Source of the DNA: Muribaculaceae bacterium | GTDB taxonomy: Bacteria; Bacillota; Clostridia; Lachnospirales; Lachnospiraceae | Assembly: GCA_023663465.1 (NCBI GenBank) | Contig: JAMPHJ010000004.1 | Coordinates: forward strand, 1-53,010 | Reading direction: 5' to 3' | DNA length: 53,010 nucleotides | Part shown: positions 9,545-18,557 of the stretch, piece by piece | Numbering within the stretch: the first letter of the stretch is position 1 | Layout of the letters: every line of letters begins with the position of its first letter | Notes under the pieces: model-generated | What the model was told of the DNA's origin: nothing | The model's input: the letters and a program-made list of their open reading frames with translations, nothing else | Database searches by the model: none | Made by a program: the position numbers and the translations under genes

Positions 9545-10513
9545 ATGGTGGAATACTATGGTTATGTATATGCTTATTTTAGATGGCGGGGAGTTGCAAA
9601 AGATATGCAGTACATATATCTGGCATTGAGCAGGGACGGGCTGCATTTTACGCCGCTTAACTGTAATGAGCCGATATTGATTCCAGACAAAGGGACAAAG
9701 GCGGCGCGCGACCCGCATCTTATCCGTTCCCGGATAGACGGAAAATATTATATCATTGCGACTGATTTAGATGTAAACCAGAATAAATGGAGAGAGTATA
9801 AACTGCATGGCAGTAAATCAGTACATGTGTGGGAATCGACGGATATGGTGCATTGGAGCGAAGACAGTTTAAGGCAGGTCATTGATGATTCGTTGGGGTG
9901 TATATGGGCGCCGAAGGTCTGCTTTGATGAGGAAAAAGAAGATTATGTCATGGCGTTTTCTGCTGCTGCGGCAGGGGAAACAGATATGAGCGTATACTAT
10001 ACGCGGACAAAGGATTTCAGAAATTTTACAAAAGCCAAAATTCTTGTTTCAAAGAAGTTAAACCTGGAGAAACAAAAATGGGCATGGTTTGTTCCGCCGA
10101 AGAAATATTGTTCTTTCATTGATTCAACGACGGTAAAGGTTGGAGATACTTATTATAGATTTACAAAGAATGATACGTTACATACCATCATGTGTGAGAA
10201 GAGCGCGTCTATCGTGGAAGGATACTCGTTGGTAAAGGAAATTGTAGCAGGTGAGCATGGCGTTGAAGGTCCTTGTGTCTATAAGCTGAATCAGAGTGAA
10301 AATTATATTCTTCTGATGGATGGTTACGCGAGTCCAAATGCCGGCGTCGGGTATTTTCCGCTGATTTCCTCTACGGAAAATATGATATTGGCGGATTTTT
10401 ATAGACTGCCGCCGCAGGAATACTATCTTCCCGAGGGCTGTAAGCATGGCTCCGTATTACCTGTGACCAAGGATGAATATGAACGTTTAGAAGCAGCATT
10501 TGAAAGAGATTAA
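9545..10513 (+). CDS. GH43 family glycosidase (single-domain)
   Basis: A 322-residue five-bladed beta-propeller protein of the GH43/GH-F clan type. Propeller signatures are AARDPHLIR, IIATDLDVN, GCIWAPKVCFDE and a candidate acid Glu in GEHGVEGPCVYKLN. GH43 members are mostly alpha-L-arabinofuranosidases or beta-xylosidases with inverting mechanism. It consists of little more than the propeller, with no signal peptide and no carbohydrate-binding module. It is the first gene of the operon controlled by site 2. The start at 9545 has GAGGAGG eight bases upstream. The blade-1 Asp is less obvious than in standard members because the chain begins directly with YYGYVYAYFRWRG, so precise activity is uncertain. 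Confidence 0.8.
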   Translation: MVEYYGYVYAYFRWRGVAKDMQYIYLALSRDGLHFTPLNCNEPILIPDKGTKAARDPHLIRSRIDGKYYIIATDLDVNQNKWREYKLHGSKSVHVWESTDMVHWSEDSLRQVIDDSLGCIWAPKVCFDEEKEDYVMAFSAAAAGETDMSVYYTRTKDFRNFTKAKILVSKKLNLEKQKWAWFVPPKKYCSFIDSTTVKVGDTYYRFTKNDTLHTIMCEKSASIVEGYSLVKEIVAGEHGVEGPCVYKLNQSENYILLMDGYASPNAGVGYFPLISSTENMILADFYRLPPQEYYLPEGCKHGSVLPVTKDEYERLEAAFERD

Positions 10514-10568
10514 AAGGGATTTAAGAAATTAAACCAGATTAAAAGGAATTAAAAGAGATTAAAAGAAA
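10508..10568 (+). repeat. Short degenerate repeats of AGATTAAAAG
   Basis: Between the two GH43 genes the sequence consists almost entirely of variants of AGATTAAAAG(G/A)AATT, four to six copies over 60 bases, ending just before the next ribosome binding site. It looks like slippage-generated filler that spaces the two genes; no hairpin is formed. Confidence 0.5.
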
Positions 10569-10583
10569 GGTAAGGTATTGATT

Positions 10584-12029
10584 ATGAAAAAACAAGCATT
10601 TAACCCCTATCTGCCATCTTATGAATATGTGCCGGACGGCGAACCATATGTTTTTGGCGACCGTTTGTATGTATATGGCAGTCATGATGCTTTTGGCGGA
10701 AAAGGATACTGTGTAAACGACTATGTATGTTATTCCGCGCCGATTGACGATTTGGGGGACTGGAAATATGAAGGCGTTATTTACAGAAGGACGCAGGACC
10801 CGGTAAATCCGAAGGGCAACCAATATATGAATGCACCGGACGTATGTGTGGGACCGGATGGAAGGTACTATCTTTATTACCAGCTTCAGATGCAGAATAC
10901 CACATCAGTCGCCGTATCAGAGAAGCCGGAAGGTCCGTTTGAGTATTATGGAGTTGTAAAGCATCCGAATGGGAGACCCTATGGATTAAAGAAAGATGCG
11001 TATAATTTTGACCCAGGCGTTTTACTCGATGATGATGGAAAAATCTATATGTATACCGGATTTTCACCGGATAGCGGTCTGCTGCGTTTTCTGATGGAAC
11101 GCCGGGGCGGGACTTATAATGGCGGCTCCGTGGTGGAGTTAGAGCCGGATATGTTGACGTTAGCAGGAAGGGAAATGCCTACGATACCGGGGAAACTGTA
11201 TGCAGAGGGAACAGAATTTGAAGGGCATCCTTTTTTTGAAGCAAGCTCTATTCGGAAAATCAACGGAATTTATTATCTCGTGTATTCTTCTGTTTTAAGT
11301 CATGAATTGTGCTATGCGACAAGCAATCATCCGATGGGACCGTGGAAATATGGCGGAACGATTGTAAGCAACGGAGATATCGGATTACCGGGAGTTACCA
11401 AGAAAAACGCCCGCAATTTCATAGGGAATACGCATGGCGGCATGGTCTGCGTCAAGGGACAATGGTATATTTTCTATCATAGACAGACCAATCAGCAGAG
11501 ATGTGCCCGCCAGGGTTGTGCGGAGAAAATAACGATCGAAGAGGACGGAAGCATTAAGCAGGTAGAAATGACGTCCTGCGGATTAAATGATGGCCCGCTG
11601 CGCGCAGCCGGAAAATACGAGGCGCGTATCGCCTGCAATCTCTGGGGTAAAAAGGGAACATTCAACTATGACAGAAATAAATGCACGGAAACGGAATATC
11701 CCTATTTTACACAGTCGGGAGCAGACCGTGAATCCATGCCGGATCAGTATATAGCAAATATGAGAAATGGCGCGACGGCAGGATTTAAATATTTTGATTT
11801 TGATTCGGCACACCCGGAACATATTAGTATAGAAGTAAGGGGAAGAGCGAAGGGGAAAATGTATGTATATACCAACCCGGAAGTAGAGCCTGTTGCGAGA
11901 ATTTTGGTAAAGCCCAATATGGCATGGCAGGAGTTTTCCGCAAATTTATCCAAAATAGAAGGTGTGAAGGCACTGTACTTTACCTATCGGGGTGAGGGAT
12001 ATATTGACTTTAAGTCGTTTAGTTTATAA
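10584..12029 (+). CDS. GH43 family arabinofuranosidase/xylosidase-like enzyme with C-terminal beta-sandwich
   Basis: A 481-residue protein. The N-terminal beta-propeller (about 1-310) has YVPDGEPYVFGDRLYVYGSHD, MNAPDVCVGPDGRYYLYY, NFDPGVLLDDDGKIYMYTGF and a candidate acid Glu in HPFFEASSIRKINGIYYLVYSS, in the classic GH43 order. The C-terminal about 150 residues form a beta-rich domain resembling CBM6-like modules often attached to GH43. No signal peptide, so cytoplasmic. A TTG six bases upstream could extend the frame, but ATG 10584 is preferred because the AAGG at 10572-10575 is correctly spaced. Second gene of the operon under site 2. Confidence 0.88.
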   Translation: MKKQAFNPYLPSYEYVPDGEPYVFGDRLYVYGSHDAFGGKGYCVNDYVCYSAPIDDLGDWKYEGVIYRRTQDPVNPKGNQYMNAPDVCVGPDGRYYLYYQLQMQNTTSVAVSEKPEGPFEYYGVVKHPNGRPYGLKKDAYNFDPGVLLDDDGKIYMYTGFSPDSGLLRFLMERRGGTYNGGSVVELEPDMLTLAGREMPTIPGKLYAEGTEFEGHPFFEASSIRKINGIYYLVYSSVLSHELCYATSNHPMGPWKYGGTIVSNGDIGLPGVTKKNARNFIGNTHGGMVCVKGQWYIFYHRQTNQQRCARQGCAEKITIEEDGSIKQVEMTSCGLNDGPLRAAGKYEARIACNLWGKKGTFNYDRNKCTETEYPYFTQSGADRESMPDQYIANMRNGATAGFKYFDFDSAHPEHISIEVRGRAKGKMYVYTNPEVEPVARILVKPNMAWQEFSANLSKIEGVKALYFTYRGEGYIDFKSFSL

Positions 12030-12085
12030 AACAGGAATGGATTTTGGAAATTGGAAAAGAGACGCCCTAAGAAAGGAAGATGGTA

Positions 12086-14536
12086 ATGGATATGATTTAT
12101 AAGGATAAAAGTAGAAGTATAGAAGAGAGAGTTCAGGATTTATTGGATAGGATGACCCTGGAAGAAAAAGTAGCACAGGTTTCCTGTACCATGTCGAATC
12201 AGCCGGATGTAAAAGAAGTTATAAAGGATGGAATCGGGACGCTTAGCTGCCTGAATAGCTCTATGACGGGAAATATACAAAAAGACCGGGACGAGTTGCA
12301 TGAAATCCAGAGATATCTTGTAGAAGAAACCCGGTTGGGTATTCCGGCGTTGATTCATAATGAAGGGATTGCGGGATTGCAGATTCCCTGTGCGACGACA
12401 TTTCAACAGTCAATGGGGATGGCGGCCACATGGGAGCCTGAATTGGCGCGAAAGATGGGTGAAGCAGAACAGAAGCAATTGCTGGCATTTGGTATGCATG
12501 CGCTTCATTCTCCACTATTTGATTTAGGAAGAGACCCCCGCTGGGGAAGAATCAGTGAAACCTATGGGGAAGACCCGTATTTAGTAGCACAGATGGGAAC
12601 TGCGTTTGTGCAGGGTATTCAGAAAGATGACAAGGTCATGGCAACTGCCAAACATTTCATCGGATATGGAAATGCGGAAGGCGGCAGAAACGGCGGCGAG
12701 CTTCAGATGGGTGAAAGGACGTTAAAAGATACCTTTAGCTGGACGTTTGAAGCTGCAATTCAGGATGCCGGCATTATGGCTGTCATGAATGGTTATGGCA
12801 TTTTGAATAATGAACCTGTAGCGACTTCTAAAAAATTGCTGACAGACCTTCTCCGTGAAGAACTTGGTTTTACTGGTCCAGTGGTATCAGATTATGGCAG
12901 TATCGGACGCGCGGACGCCAGGTATCGTACTTCAGCGGATCAAAGGCAGACAGCGGTACAGGCGTTAAAAGCAGGAATTGATGTAGAACAGCCTACAAAT
13001 GTTTGTTTTAAGCATCTCTACGACGCCGTAAAAGAGGGAGAAGTGGAAGAATCCTATCTGAATCAGGCAGTAGAACGTGTTTTGAGAGTAAAATTCCGGC
13101 TGGGACTATTTGAAAATCCCTATGGGGAAGGTAATTTTGAAGAAGAGACCAGAAAAGAAGAATACAAGGAATTGTCTCAGGAAATTGCTGAAAAATCAAT
13201 TGTCCTGCTGAAAAATGAGGATCAGATACTTCCTTTAGGCAGCAATCTGAAAATAGCGTTAATTGGTCCTTCGGCGGATAGCAAGGTGCAGATGTTCGGC
13301 GGGTATTCTTCTGTAGGGTCGGCCGGAAGTACGAGCCGGGATTTTGACCAGACAGAAAATGATAAATTTTTAACGATGGCGTATCAGGCTACGATTACAG
13401 AATTTAAGGACGGCTTGAAACAGGCAGGGATAGACTTTGAAGACGAACCATCCCCGGAACAGAAAAAAATCATCATGAATATGGTAAAAGAAAGTTTGTC
13501 GCGCGGGGATATGGAATATAGTTCTGCACAGGATTTCCTGGATAAATATTATCCCGCCTGCCGCACTGTCCGGCAAGTCATGGAAGAAAAATTCGGAGCG
13601 GAGAATATTTTATATGCGCCGGGTTGTGAAATCAGGGATGAAATTGCAGGCGGCATTGAGAAAGCAGTTGAATGCGCAAAACAGGCGGATATCGTAGTAG
13701 CCGTAATGGGCGGTTTGGAAAGTATGGTGGATGAGAAGGCTACCTGCGGCGAGAACCGTGATAATATCCATACGGACCTTGAAGAAAACCAGTTAAAGCT
13801 GATGGAAGCGTTATTTGCAGCGGGAAAACCGGTAGTGACCGTATTGATTGACGGACGTCCCCTGTCGGTGGAAACAGTCAGCCAGAAAAGCAAGGCATTG
13901 CTTCATGCGTGGCTGCCGGCGGAACGTGGCGCAGAGGCAATCGTAAATGTATTGGCTGGAGAGGTGAATCCGGGTGGAAAATTGCCTGTAACCGTCGTAA
14001 AAGAAGCGTCACAAGTACCAATGTATTATAACAGGCTTCAATTATTTACAGCGCCGGAAACATGGTCAGAGTATATACATGATGAATCAAACGTACCGCT
14101 ATATCCGTTTGGGTATGGATTAAGTTATACGAGCTTTGAGTATAGCGACTTTAAAGTAGAAAAGGAAGTTCCGGCCGATGGCAGCGTCCACATGAGTTTC
14201 TGTGTAAAGAATACAGGAGAGCGGGACGGGGCAGAAATTGCACAGATTTATATACGGGATATTTTAAGCAGTGTTGCAAGACCGTGTATGCAGCTGGCTG
14301 CATTTGCCAAAGTGGCATTAAAAGCGGGAGAAACCAGGACCGTATCCGTGGAAATCAATTTAAGCCAGCTGGCATTCCATAATGATGTTATGGAATTGGT
14401 AGTAGAGCCTGGAGAAATGGAAGTCTTCGTGGGAGCGTCCAGTGAAGATATCCGTATGAAAGACCGGTTCCAGATTGTCGGGGAAACCTATGCGGTAAAA
14501 CGGCGTGCACATTCTGCCAAAGTGGAGGTTTTATAG
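12086..14536 (+). CDS. GH3 beta-glycosidase (classical domain order), second copy
   Basis: An 816-residue GH3 enzyme with nucleophile Asp269 in GPVVSDYGSIG and site motifs GRDPRWGRISETYGEDP and KHFIGYGNAEGGRNGG. The alpha/beta sandwich begins near SIVLLKNEDQILPL and the fibronectin-III-like domain shows NTGERDGAEIAQIYIRD. The motif set resembles the beta-xylosidase/beta-glucosidase group but does not fix specificity. ATG 12086 is chosen over 12080 because GAAAGGA at 12071-12077 is too close to the latter. Cytoplasmic. Third gene of the site-2 operon. Its TAG stop is followed in the same frame by a GH2-like vestige. Confidence 0.92.
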   Translation: MDMIYKDKSRSIEERVQDLLDRMTLEEKVAQVSCTMSNQPDVKEVIKDGIGTLSCLNSSMTGNIQKDRDELHEIQRYLVEETRLGIPALIHNEGIAGLQIPCATTFQQSMGMAATWEPELARKMGEAEQKQLLAFGMHALHSPLFDLGRDPRWGRISETYGEDPYLVAQMGTAFVQGIQKDDKVMATAKHFIGYGNAEGGRNGGELQMGERTLKDTFSWTFEAAIQDAGIMAVMNGYGILNNEPVATSKKLLTDLLREELGFTGPVVSDYGSIGRADARYRTSADQRQTAVQALKAGIDVEQPTNVCFKHLYDAVKEGEVEESYLNQAVERVLRVKFRLGLFENPYGEGNFEEETRKEEYKELSQEIAEKSIVLLKNEDQILPLGSNLKIALIGPSADSKVQMFGGYSSVGSAGSTSRDFDQTENDKFLTMAYQATITEFKDGLKQAGIDFEDEPSPEQKKIIMNMVKESLSRGDMEYSSAQDFLDKYYPACRTVRQVMEEKFGAENILYAPGCEIRDEIAGGIEKAVECAKQADIVVAVMGGLESMVDEKATCGENRDNIHTDLEENQLKLMEALFAAGKPVVTVLIDGRPLSVETVSQKSKALLHAWLPAERGAEAIVNVLAGEVNPGGKLPVTVVKEASQVPMYYNRLQLFTAPETWSEYIHDESNVPLYPFGYGLSYTSFEYSDFKVEKEVPADGSVHMSFCVKNTGERDGAEIAQIYIRDILSSVARPCMQLAAFAKVALKAGETRTVSVEINLSQLAFHNDVMELVVEPGEMEVFVGASSEDIRMKDRFQIVGETYAVKRRAHSAKVEVL

Positions 14537-14623
14537 AAAAAGCGAAAGGAGCCGGGAGAGGCAAAACTGACCGTTTCAGCAAAGGGATGTACCGACGCGG
14601 CGGTTGTCCTTACTATGCAGTAG
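14537..14623 (+). pseudogene. Vestige of a GH2-type C-terminal domain
   Basis: Directly after the GH3 stop codon, in the same frame, 28 codons read KKRKEPGEAKLTVSAKG and then CTDAAVVLTMQ before TAG at 14621. The pattern PGEAxLTVSAxGxxxAxVxLT is the closing strand pair of the Ig-like C-terminal domain of GH2 beta-galactosidase or beta-glucuronidase-type enzymes. No start codon or ribosome binding site serves it. The likely story is that a GH2 gene once stood here and was deleted down to its last codons. The resemblance is from memory of the family and the stretch is short. Confidence 0.45.
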
Positions 14624-14645
14624 AAAGGATAGATGGAGGAGCTGT

Positions 14646-17120
14646 ATGAAATACCGTTATTTTTCAAACAATACACCGGAGGAAACAAAAAGAGAGCTGG
14701 ATAACCGTGCATTGGCAAGACAGATGTGTGCAGAAGGAATTGTGCTCATGGAGAATAATGGGATTCTGCCGCTCAGCACAGATAAGAAAATCGCGCTTTA
14801 TGGTGCGGGCGGCAGAATGACAGTCAAGGGCGGCTCCGGGAGCGGCGATGTGCGGGAGCGTTACAGCGTGGACATTGAGACCGGGTTAAAGAACGCGGGG
14901 TATCAGTTGGCGACCACCCGCTGGCTGGATGAATTTGATGCATCTTATCGGAGGCAGAAATCCGATTGGAAGGAAGACCTGGATCGGAAAATGAAAGGTT
15001 CTGGATTTAACGGAATGTGGCAGGTTTTGATGGATAATCCGTTTTTGTTCCCGATAGGGCATCGGATTACCGGAGATGACCTCTCGGATGATACAGAGGC
15101 AGCAATTTATGTCGTGGCAAGGCAGGCGGGTGAAGGCGCCGACCGGCACGTTGTCAAAGGAGATTATCTGCTTGATGATATTGAGTATGATAACATTCGT
15201 TTTTTGACGGAGCATTGCAGACACACGATTGTGGTTATCAACTGCGGAAGTATTATGGATCTGTCCTTTTATGATGAAATTCCGGGTATAGACGCCCTGA
15301 TTTATTTTTCGCAAGGCGGGGAAGAGGGCGGCAATGCGCTTGCGGATGTGATTTCCGGCAAGGTCACGCCGTCGGGCAAAGTCACGGATACATGGGGATA
15401 CCGCTATGCAGATTATCCGTCCGCGGATACCTACAGCGACCAGAATGGGAATGTAGATGATGAATTTTATTACGAAGATATTTATGTTGGATACCGTTGG
15501 TTTGACGCGAAGGGGATTCGGCCGCGCTATCCGTTCGGATTCGGGCTTTCCTATACGGTCTTTACACAGCGGTGCATCAAGGTCTGCAATGAAAAGTCGA
15601 AAATTGCAATAGAAGTTGAGGTAGAAAATATTGGGGATACTTATGCGGGCAAGGACGTAGTGCAGGTATATCTCTCTTTTCCTCAGACGCATGTCAATCG
15701 GGAGAGAAAAGCTTTGGTTGCATTTGCAAAGACAAAAATTCTTGCGCCAGGCGGGAAAGAGACGTTGACACTCGGCTTTGATATGGCAGAAAGCGCATAT
15801 TTTGACGAGGGTGCCGCAAGTTTCAGGCTTGAAGAAGGGAATTACATTATTTCCATCGGCAATTCGTCTGAAAATGTGCGGCAGGCGGCGTGTGTGAGGC
15901 TGGATGAGGATATTGTGATTGAACGGGTCAGAAATCTTTGCAAAAGGAAGAAAGATTTTGATATCATTATATTGCAGCTTGAAAGTCCGCTTGCAGATGA
16001 ATCACTTCCGGTCATCCATTTGGATAAAAAGTGTTTTAAGACCAAAAAGAATGTCTATCCGGGGATGAACACTTACCATGACGCCCATGTGGACTACCTG
16101 ATGGGAAAACTATCGTACAAAGAAAAAATAGAATTTTTAAACGGCGGAAGTCTGTTTGGAAAAAGTTATAACATCACACCGGGAGCGGTTGGCAGAACAA
16201 CTTCCAAATTCCTGAATAAGAAAATCCCGAATGTCAATTTCGGGGACGGACCGGCAGGTCTTAATGTATTTCAGGATATAGTCATTACGAAAAACGGCGG
16301 ACAGAAATTTTTATCAGAAATGCCGGAATCGTACAATTACGGAATGCTGAGCAGGATTGCAAAATTTATGAAGGGCAAACCAGAGGATGGGCAGACATTG
16401 TACCAATATTGTACAGCATGGCCTGCGCCGATGCTCTGTGCACAGACATGGAATCGGGAGCTGATGTATGCGATGGGAAAAGCCGTCGGGACAGAAATGC
16501 TTGAGGTTGGAATTACACTCTGGCTGGCTCCGGGCATGAATATCCATAGAAATCCGCTTTGTGGGAGGCATTTTGAATATTATTCCGAGGATCCATACCT
16601 GTCGGGCACGATGGCGTCCGCAGTGACCAAGGGTGTGCAGAGTCATGGCGGAGTAGGCGTCACAATCAAGCATTTTGCATGCAACAATCAGGAGAATAAC
16701 CGCAATGAAATGTCTGCGCATGTGAGCGAGCGGGCTTTACGCGAGATTTATCTGAAAGGTTTCCGCCTGGCGGTGGAAAATGCACAGCCGTGGGCGGTAA
16801 TGTCTTCTTACAACTGCATAAATGGCGTTTATACTGGAAATAACCGGTCGCTTTTACTTGGAATTTTGAGAAATGAGTGGGGGTTTGAGGGGCTCGTCAT
16901 GAGCGACTGGAATTCCATTACTCCTACGAAGGGGAAGAATGTACTCTGCCCGAAGGCTGGCAACGATTTGATTATGCCTGGTAATGGGAAAGCAACAAAA
17001 GAAATCTATCGGGCATATAAGGCGGGGCGGATTACTGAGCAGGAAATCGACTTTTGTGTTGCAAATGTCCTGCATCTGATTACACGAAGCGAAGTATATA
17101 AGGGCGACACGAGTTTATAA
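14646..17120 (+). CDS. GH3 beta-glycosidase with permuted domain order
   Basis: An 824-residue GH3 in which the order is reversed: the alpha/beta sandwich comes first (EGIVLMENNGILPLSTDKK near residue 32), then the fibronectin-III-like domain (YAGKDVVQVYLSFPQ near 345), and the TIM barrel last, with KHFACNNQENNRNEMSAHVS and nucleophile Asp754 in GLVMSDWNSITP. This inverted arrangement is known from ruminococcal and other clostridial GH3 enzymes. The N-terminal domain carries YGAGGRMTVKGGSGSGDV, typical of this group. No signal peptide. An in-frame start further up at 14604 overlaps the GH2 vestige; ATG 14646 follows GGAGGA and is chosen. Last gene of the site-2 operon; ends 25 bp from the convergent araC gene, without an obvious terminator. 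Confidence 0.93.
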   Translation: MKYRYFSNNTPEETKRELDNRALARQMCAEGIVLMENNGILPLSTDKKIALYGAGGRMTVKGGSGSGDVRERYSVDIETGLKNAGYQLATTRWLDEFDASYRRQKSDWKEDLDRKMKGSGFNGMWQVLMDNPFLFPIGHRITGDDLSDDTEAAIYVVARQAGEGADRHVVKGDYLLDDIEYDNIRFLTEHCRHTIVVINCGSIMDLSFYDEIPGIDALIYFSQGGEEGGNALADVISGKVTPSGKVTDTWGYRYADYPSADTYSDQNGNVDDEFYYEDIYVGYRWFDAKGIRPRYPFGFGLSYTVFTQRCIKVCNEKSKIAIEVEVENIGDTYAGKDVVQVYLSFPQTHVNRERKALVAFAKTKILAPGGKETLTLGFDMAESAYFDEGAASFRLEEGNYIISIGNSSENVRQAACVRLDEDIVIERVRNLCKRKKDFDIIILQLESPLADESLPVIHLDKKCFKTKKNVYPGMNTYHDAHVDYLMGKLSYKEKIEFLNGGSLFGKSYNITPGAVGRTTSKFLNKKIPNVNFGDGPAGLNVFQDIVITKNGGQKFLSEMPESYNYGMLSRIAKFMKGKPEDGQTLYQYCTAWPAPMLCAQTWNRELMYAMGKAVGTEMLEVGITLWLAPGMNIHRNPLCGRHFEYYSEDPYLSGTMASAVTKGVQSHGGVGVTIKHFACNNQENNRNEMSAHVSERALREIYLKGFRLAVENAQPWAVMSSYNCINGVYTGNNRSLLLGILRNEWGFEGLVMSDWNSITPTKGKNVLCPKAGNDLIMPGNGKATKEIYRAYKAGRITEQEIDFCVANVLHLITRSEVYKGDTSL

Positions 17121-17145
17121 TCCATATTTTCCCGGCGAGGGCATG

Positions 17146-18348
17146 TTATGAATGCATGGCGGAGACTTTGTCGCGGTACTGTTTAGGCGTCATGTTATAT
17201 TTTTTCTTAAACACATTTTGAAAGTAGGACTGGCTGGAGAAACATAAGTAATTGCTAATCTCACTCAGGGTTTTATCGGAGTAGCGCAGCAGGCTTTTGG
17301 CTTCTTCCAGCTTGCACTGCATAATAAAGTCGCTGATATCGAAGCCGAGTTCTTTTTTAAAGCGGCCGGATAGGTAAGAGCGGCTTTTCCCAATGTGATC
17401 CGCCACATCTTTTACGCGGATGACTTCATTGATGTGCTGCGTTATAAACTGAATACATTCAAATATTTCCTGCGACATCCCCTGCGGAATCTTATTTTGT
17501 GCCACACGTTCGGAAAAATCTACGCACATCGAATATGCCAGATTAGTTATATGGGAAATATCCGTGCTGTTCTCACATTCCTGAATATAAATGTCTGCAA
17601 GATGGTATGCCTGCTCTGCGTCCATGCCGCCAGCGACTGCGCTGCGCATTATCAGGGCAATCGATGAAATAAAAACATTCTTTTCCTGCCGCAGGGCGTT
17701 GTTAGCCATAGAACCTGCAGATAACGTAATCGAATCCAGCAAGAGTTTTTTGACCTTTTCTGTGTCTCCAGTTTGGATCAGATGCATCAACAGGCGTTCA
17801 AAATGATAAGTGTTGTGATAGTTCTGGTTTTCCTTTGCTTCAGACACCCGGTCGGAGTGAACGCCTGAACGGGTATGGATACCGCTCGTATCGGTCAGCT
17901 GGAAATGTGCATTGATATTAATCGATTGATCGTTAATGCACAAGTGCAGGTAGGCGAGAGTTTCTAAGAGCCGGTTGAAGGATACTGTAGGCGTGTTCGA
18001 CAGAAGCGCCGCGACTTCTTCTTTATCCTCTGGACTGATGCCGTTTTCTTCCATAAAGCCGTGGAGCGTACCATCGGAATACGGTGCGCCGAATAGCGGA
18101 CCGACATATAGAAAATGCTCCTCATCCAAGGTTTTGACGCATCCAAAATAGTTGAAGGAAGGGGAAATATAATAGCATGGATTTAGGGAAGAATGCGTAA
18201 AGGCAGACAGAATTTTAGCAAAAATATTATACTTTTCCCAATAAGATGGGAAAAAGAAGCTTTCGTTTGTGGGAGCGTGGTAATAGGTAAGTGGGATTAA
18301 TGTGGTCGCATAAAACAGGCGGCAAAATTCTTTGTAATCAGTAATCAT
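17146..18348 (-). CDS. AraC family transcriptional regulator, copy 1
   Basis: A 400-residue protein. The C-terminal about 100 residues form an AraC/XylS double helix-turn-helix: VKDVADHIGKSRSYLSGRFKK, then SEISNYLCFSSQSYFQNVFKK and the ending GMTPKQYR-type motif (NMTPKQYRDK). The N-terminal 280 residues are a long sensor region without a recognised cupin; it resembles copy 2 (25284) along its whole length (for example NALRQEKNVFISS against TPLRQAKNIFIGT). Probably senses a sugar or glycoside and activates the surrounding operons by binding the 20-bp-spaced boxes. AAGGAA precedes the ATG at 18348. It is divergent from the GH78 gene, with site 6 between them. Confidence 0.92.
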   Translation of the reverse strand: MITDYKEFCRLFYATTLIPLTYYHAPTNESFFFPSYWEKYNIFAKILSAFTHSSLNPCYYISPSFNYFGCVKTLDEEHFLYVGPLFGAPYSDGTLHGFMEENGISPEDKEEVAALLSNTPTVSFNRLLETLAYLHLCINDQSININAHFQLTDTSGIHTRSGVHSDRVSEAKENQNYHNTYHFERLLMHLIQTGDTEKVKKLLLDSITLSAGSMANNALRQEKNVFISSIALIMRSAVAGGMDAEQAYHLADIYIQECENSTDISHITNLAYSMCVDFSERVAQNKIPQGMSQEIFECIQFITQHINEVIRVKDVADHIGKSRSYLSGRFKKELGFDISDFIMQCKLEEAKSLLRYSDKTLSEISNYLCFSSQSYFQNVFKKKYNMTPKQYRDKVSAMHS

Positions 18349-18381
18349 GGAAATTCCTTTTTAATTGCTTTGTTTTATCTT

Positions 18382-18410
18382 ATTGTATCAAAAGAATTTT
18401 TAAACAACAA
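18382..18410 (-). promoter_or_regulatory. Promoter of araC copy 1
   Basis: On the reverse strand -35 TTGTTG (18410-18405), 17-bp spacer, -10 TACAAT (18387-18382). Box 1 of site 6 starts 8 bp upstream of this -35, so the bound regulator could also influence its own gene. Confidence 0.6.
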
Positions 18411-18417
18411 GGTCAAA

Positions 18418-18470
18418 ATTACAAAAAGATAATTAAAAATACAATATTGGAGTTTATTTTGCATGATACA
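18418..18470 (+). promoter_or_regulatory. AraC-type operator, site 6, upstream of the intact GH78 gene
   Basis: Box 1 ATTACAAAAA at 18418-18427 and box 2 AATACAATAT at 18438-18447, period 20 bp. The -10 is poor here; CATGAT (18462) or GATACA (18465) are the nearest candidates, 24-27 bp after the start of box 2. Weakest of the six sites. Confidence 0.55.
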
Positions 18471-18557
18471 CTTTTTATAAGCAATTTATATTGTGAAGAA
18501 GTAATGAGGAACAGATGTAGTAGAAATCAGAAAAAGATGAGGAGGATAAGAGGCAAT

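Noticed and set aside
10508-10568. Short repeats between GH43 genes as a CRISPR array
   Set aside because: The units are about 10-14 bases, degenerate, with no spacers and no cas genes.
14886-15692. A 268-codon open frame on the reverse strand inside the permuted GH3 gene
   Set aside because: Antisense to a fully supported gene, no family signature, no ribosome binding site; it results from codon bias.
18447-18557. Extended N-terminus for the GH78 gene starting in operator box 2
   Set aside because: It would begin upstream of the predicted transcription start, and homologous enzymes start at the MIRDFKIEY position.
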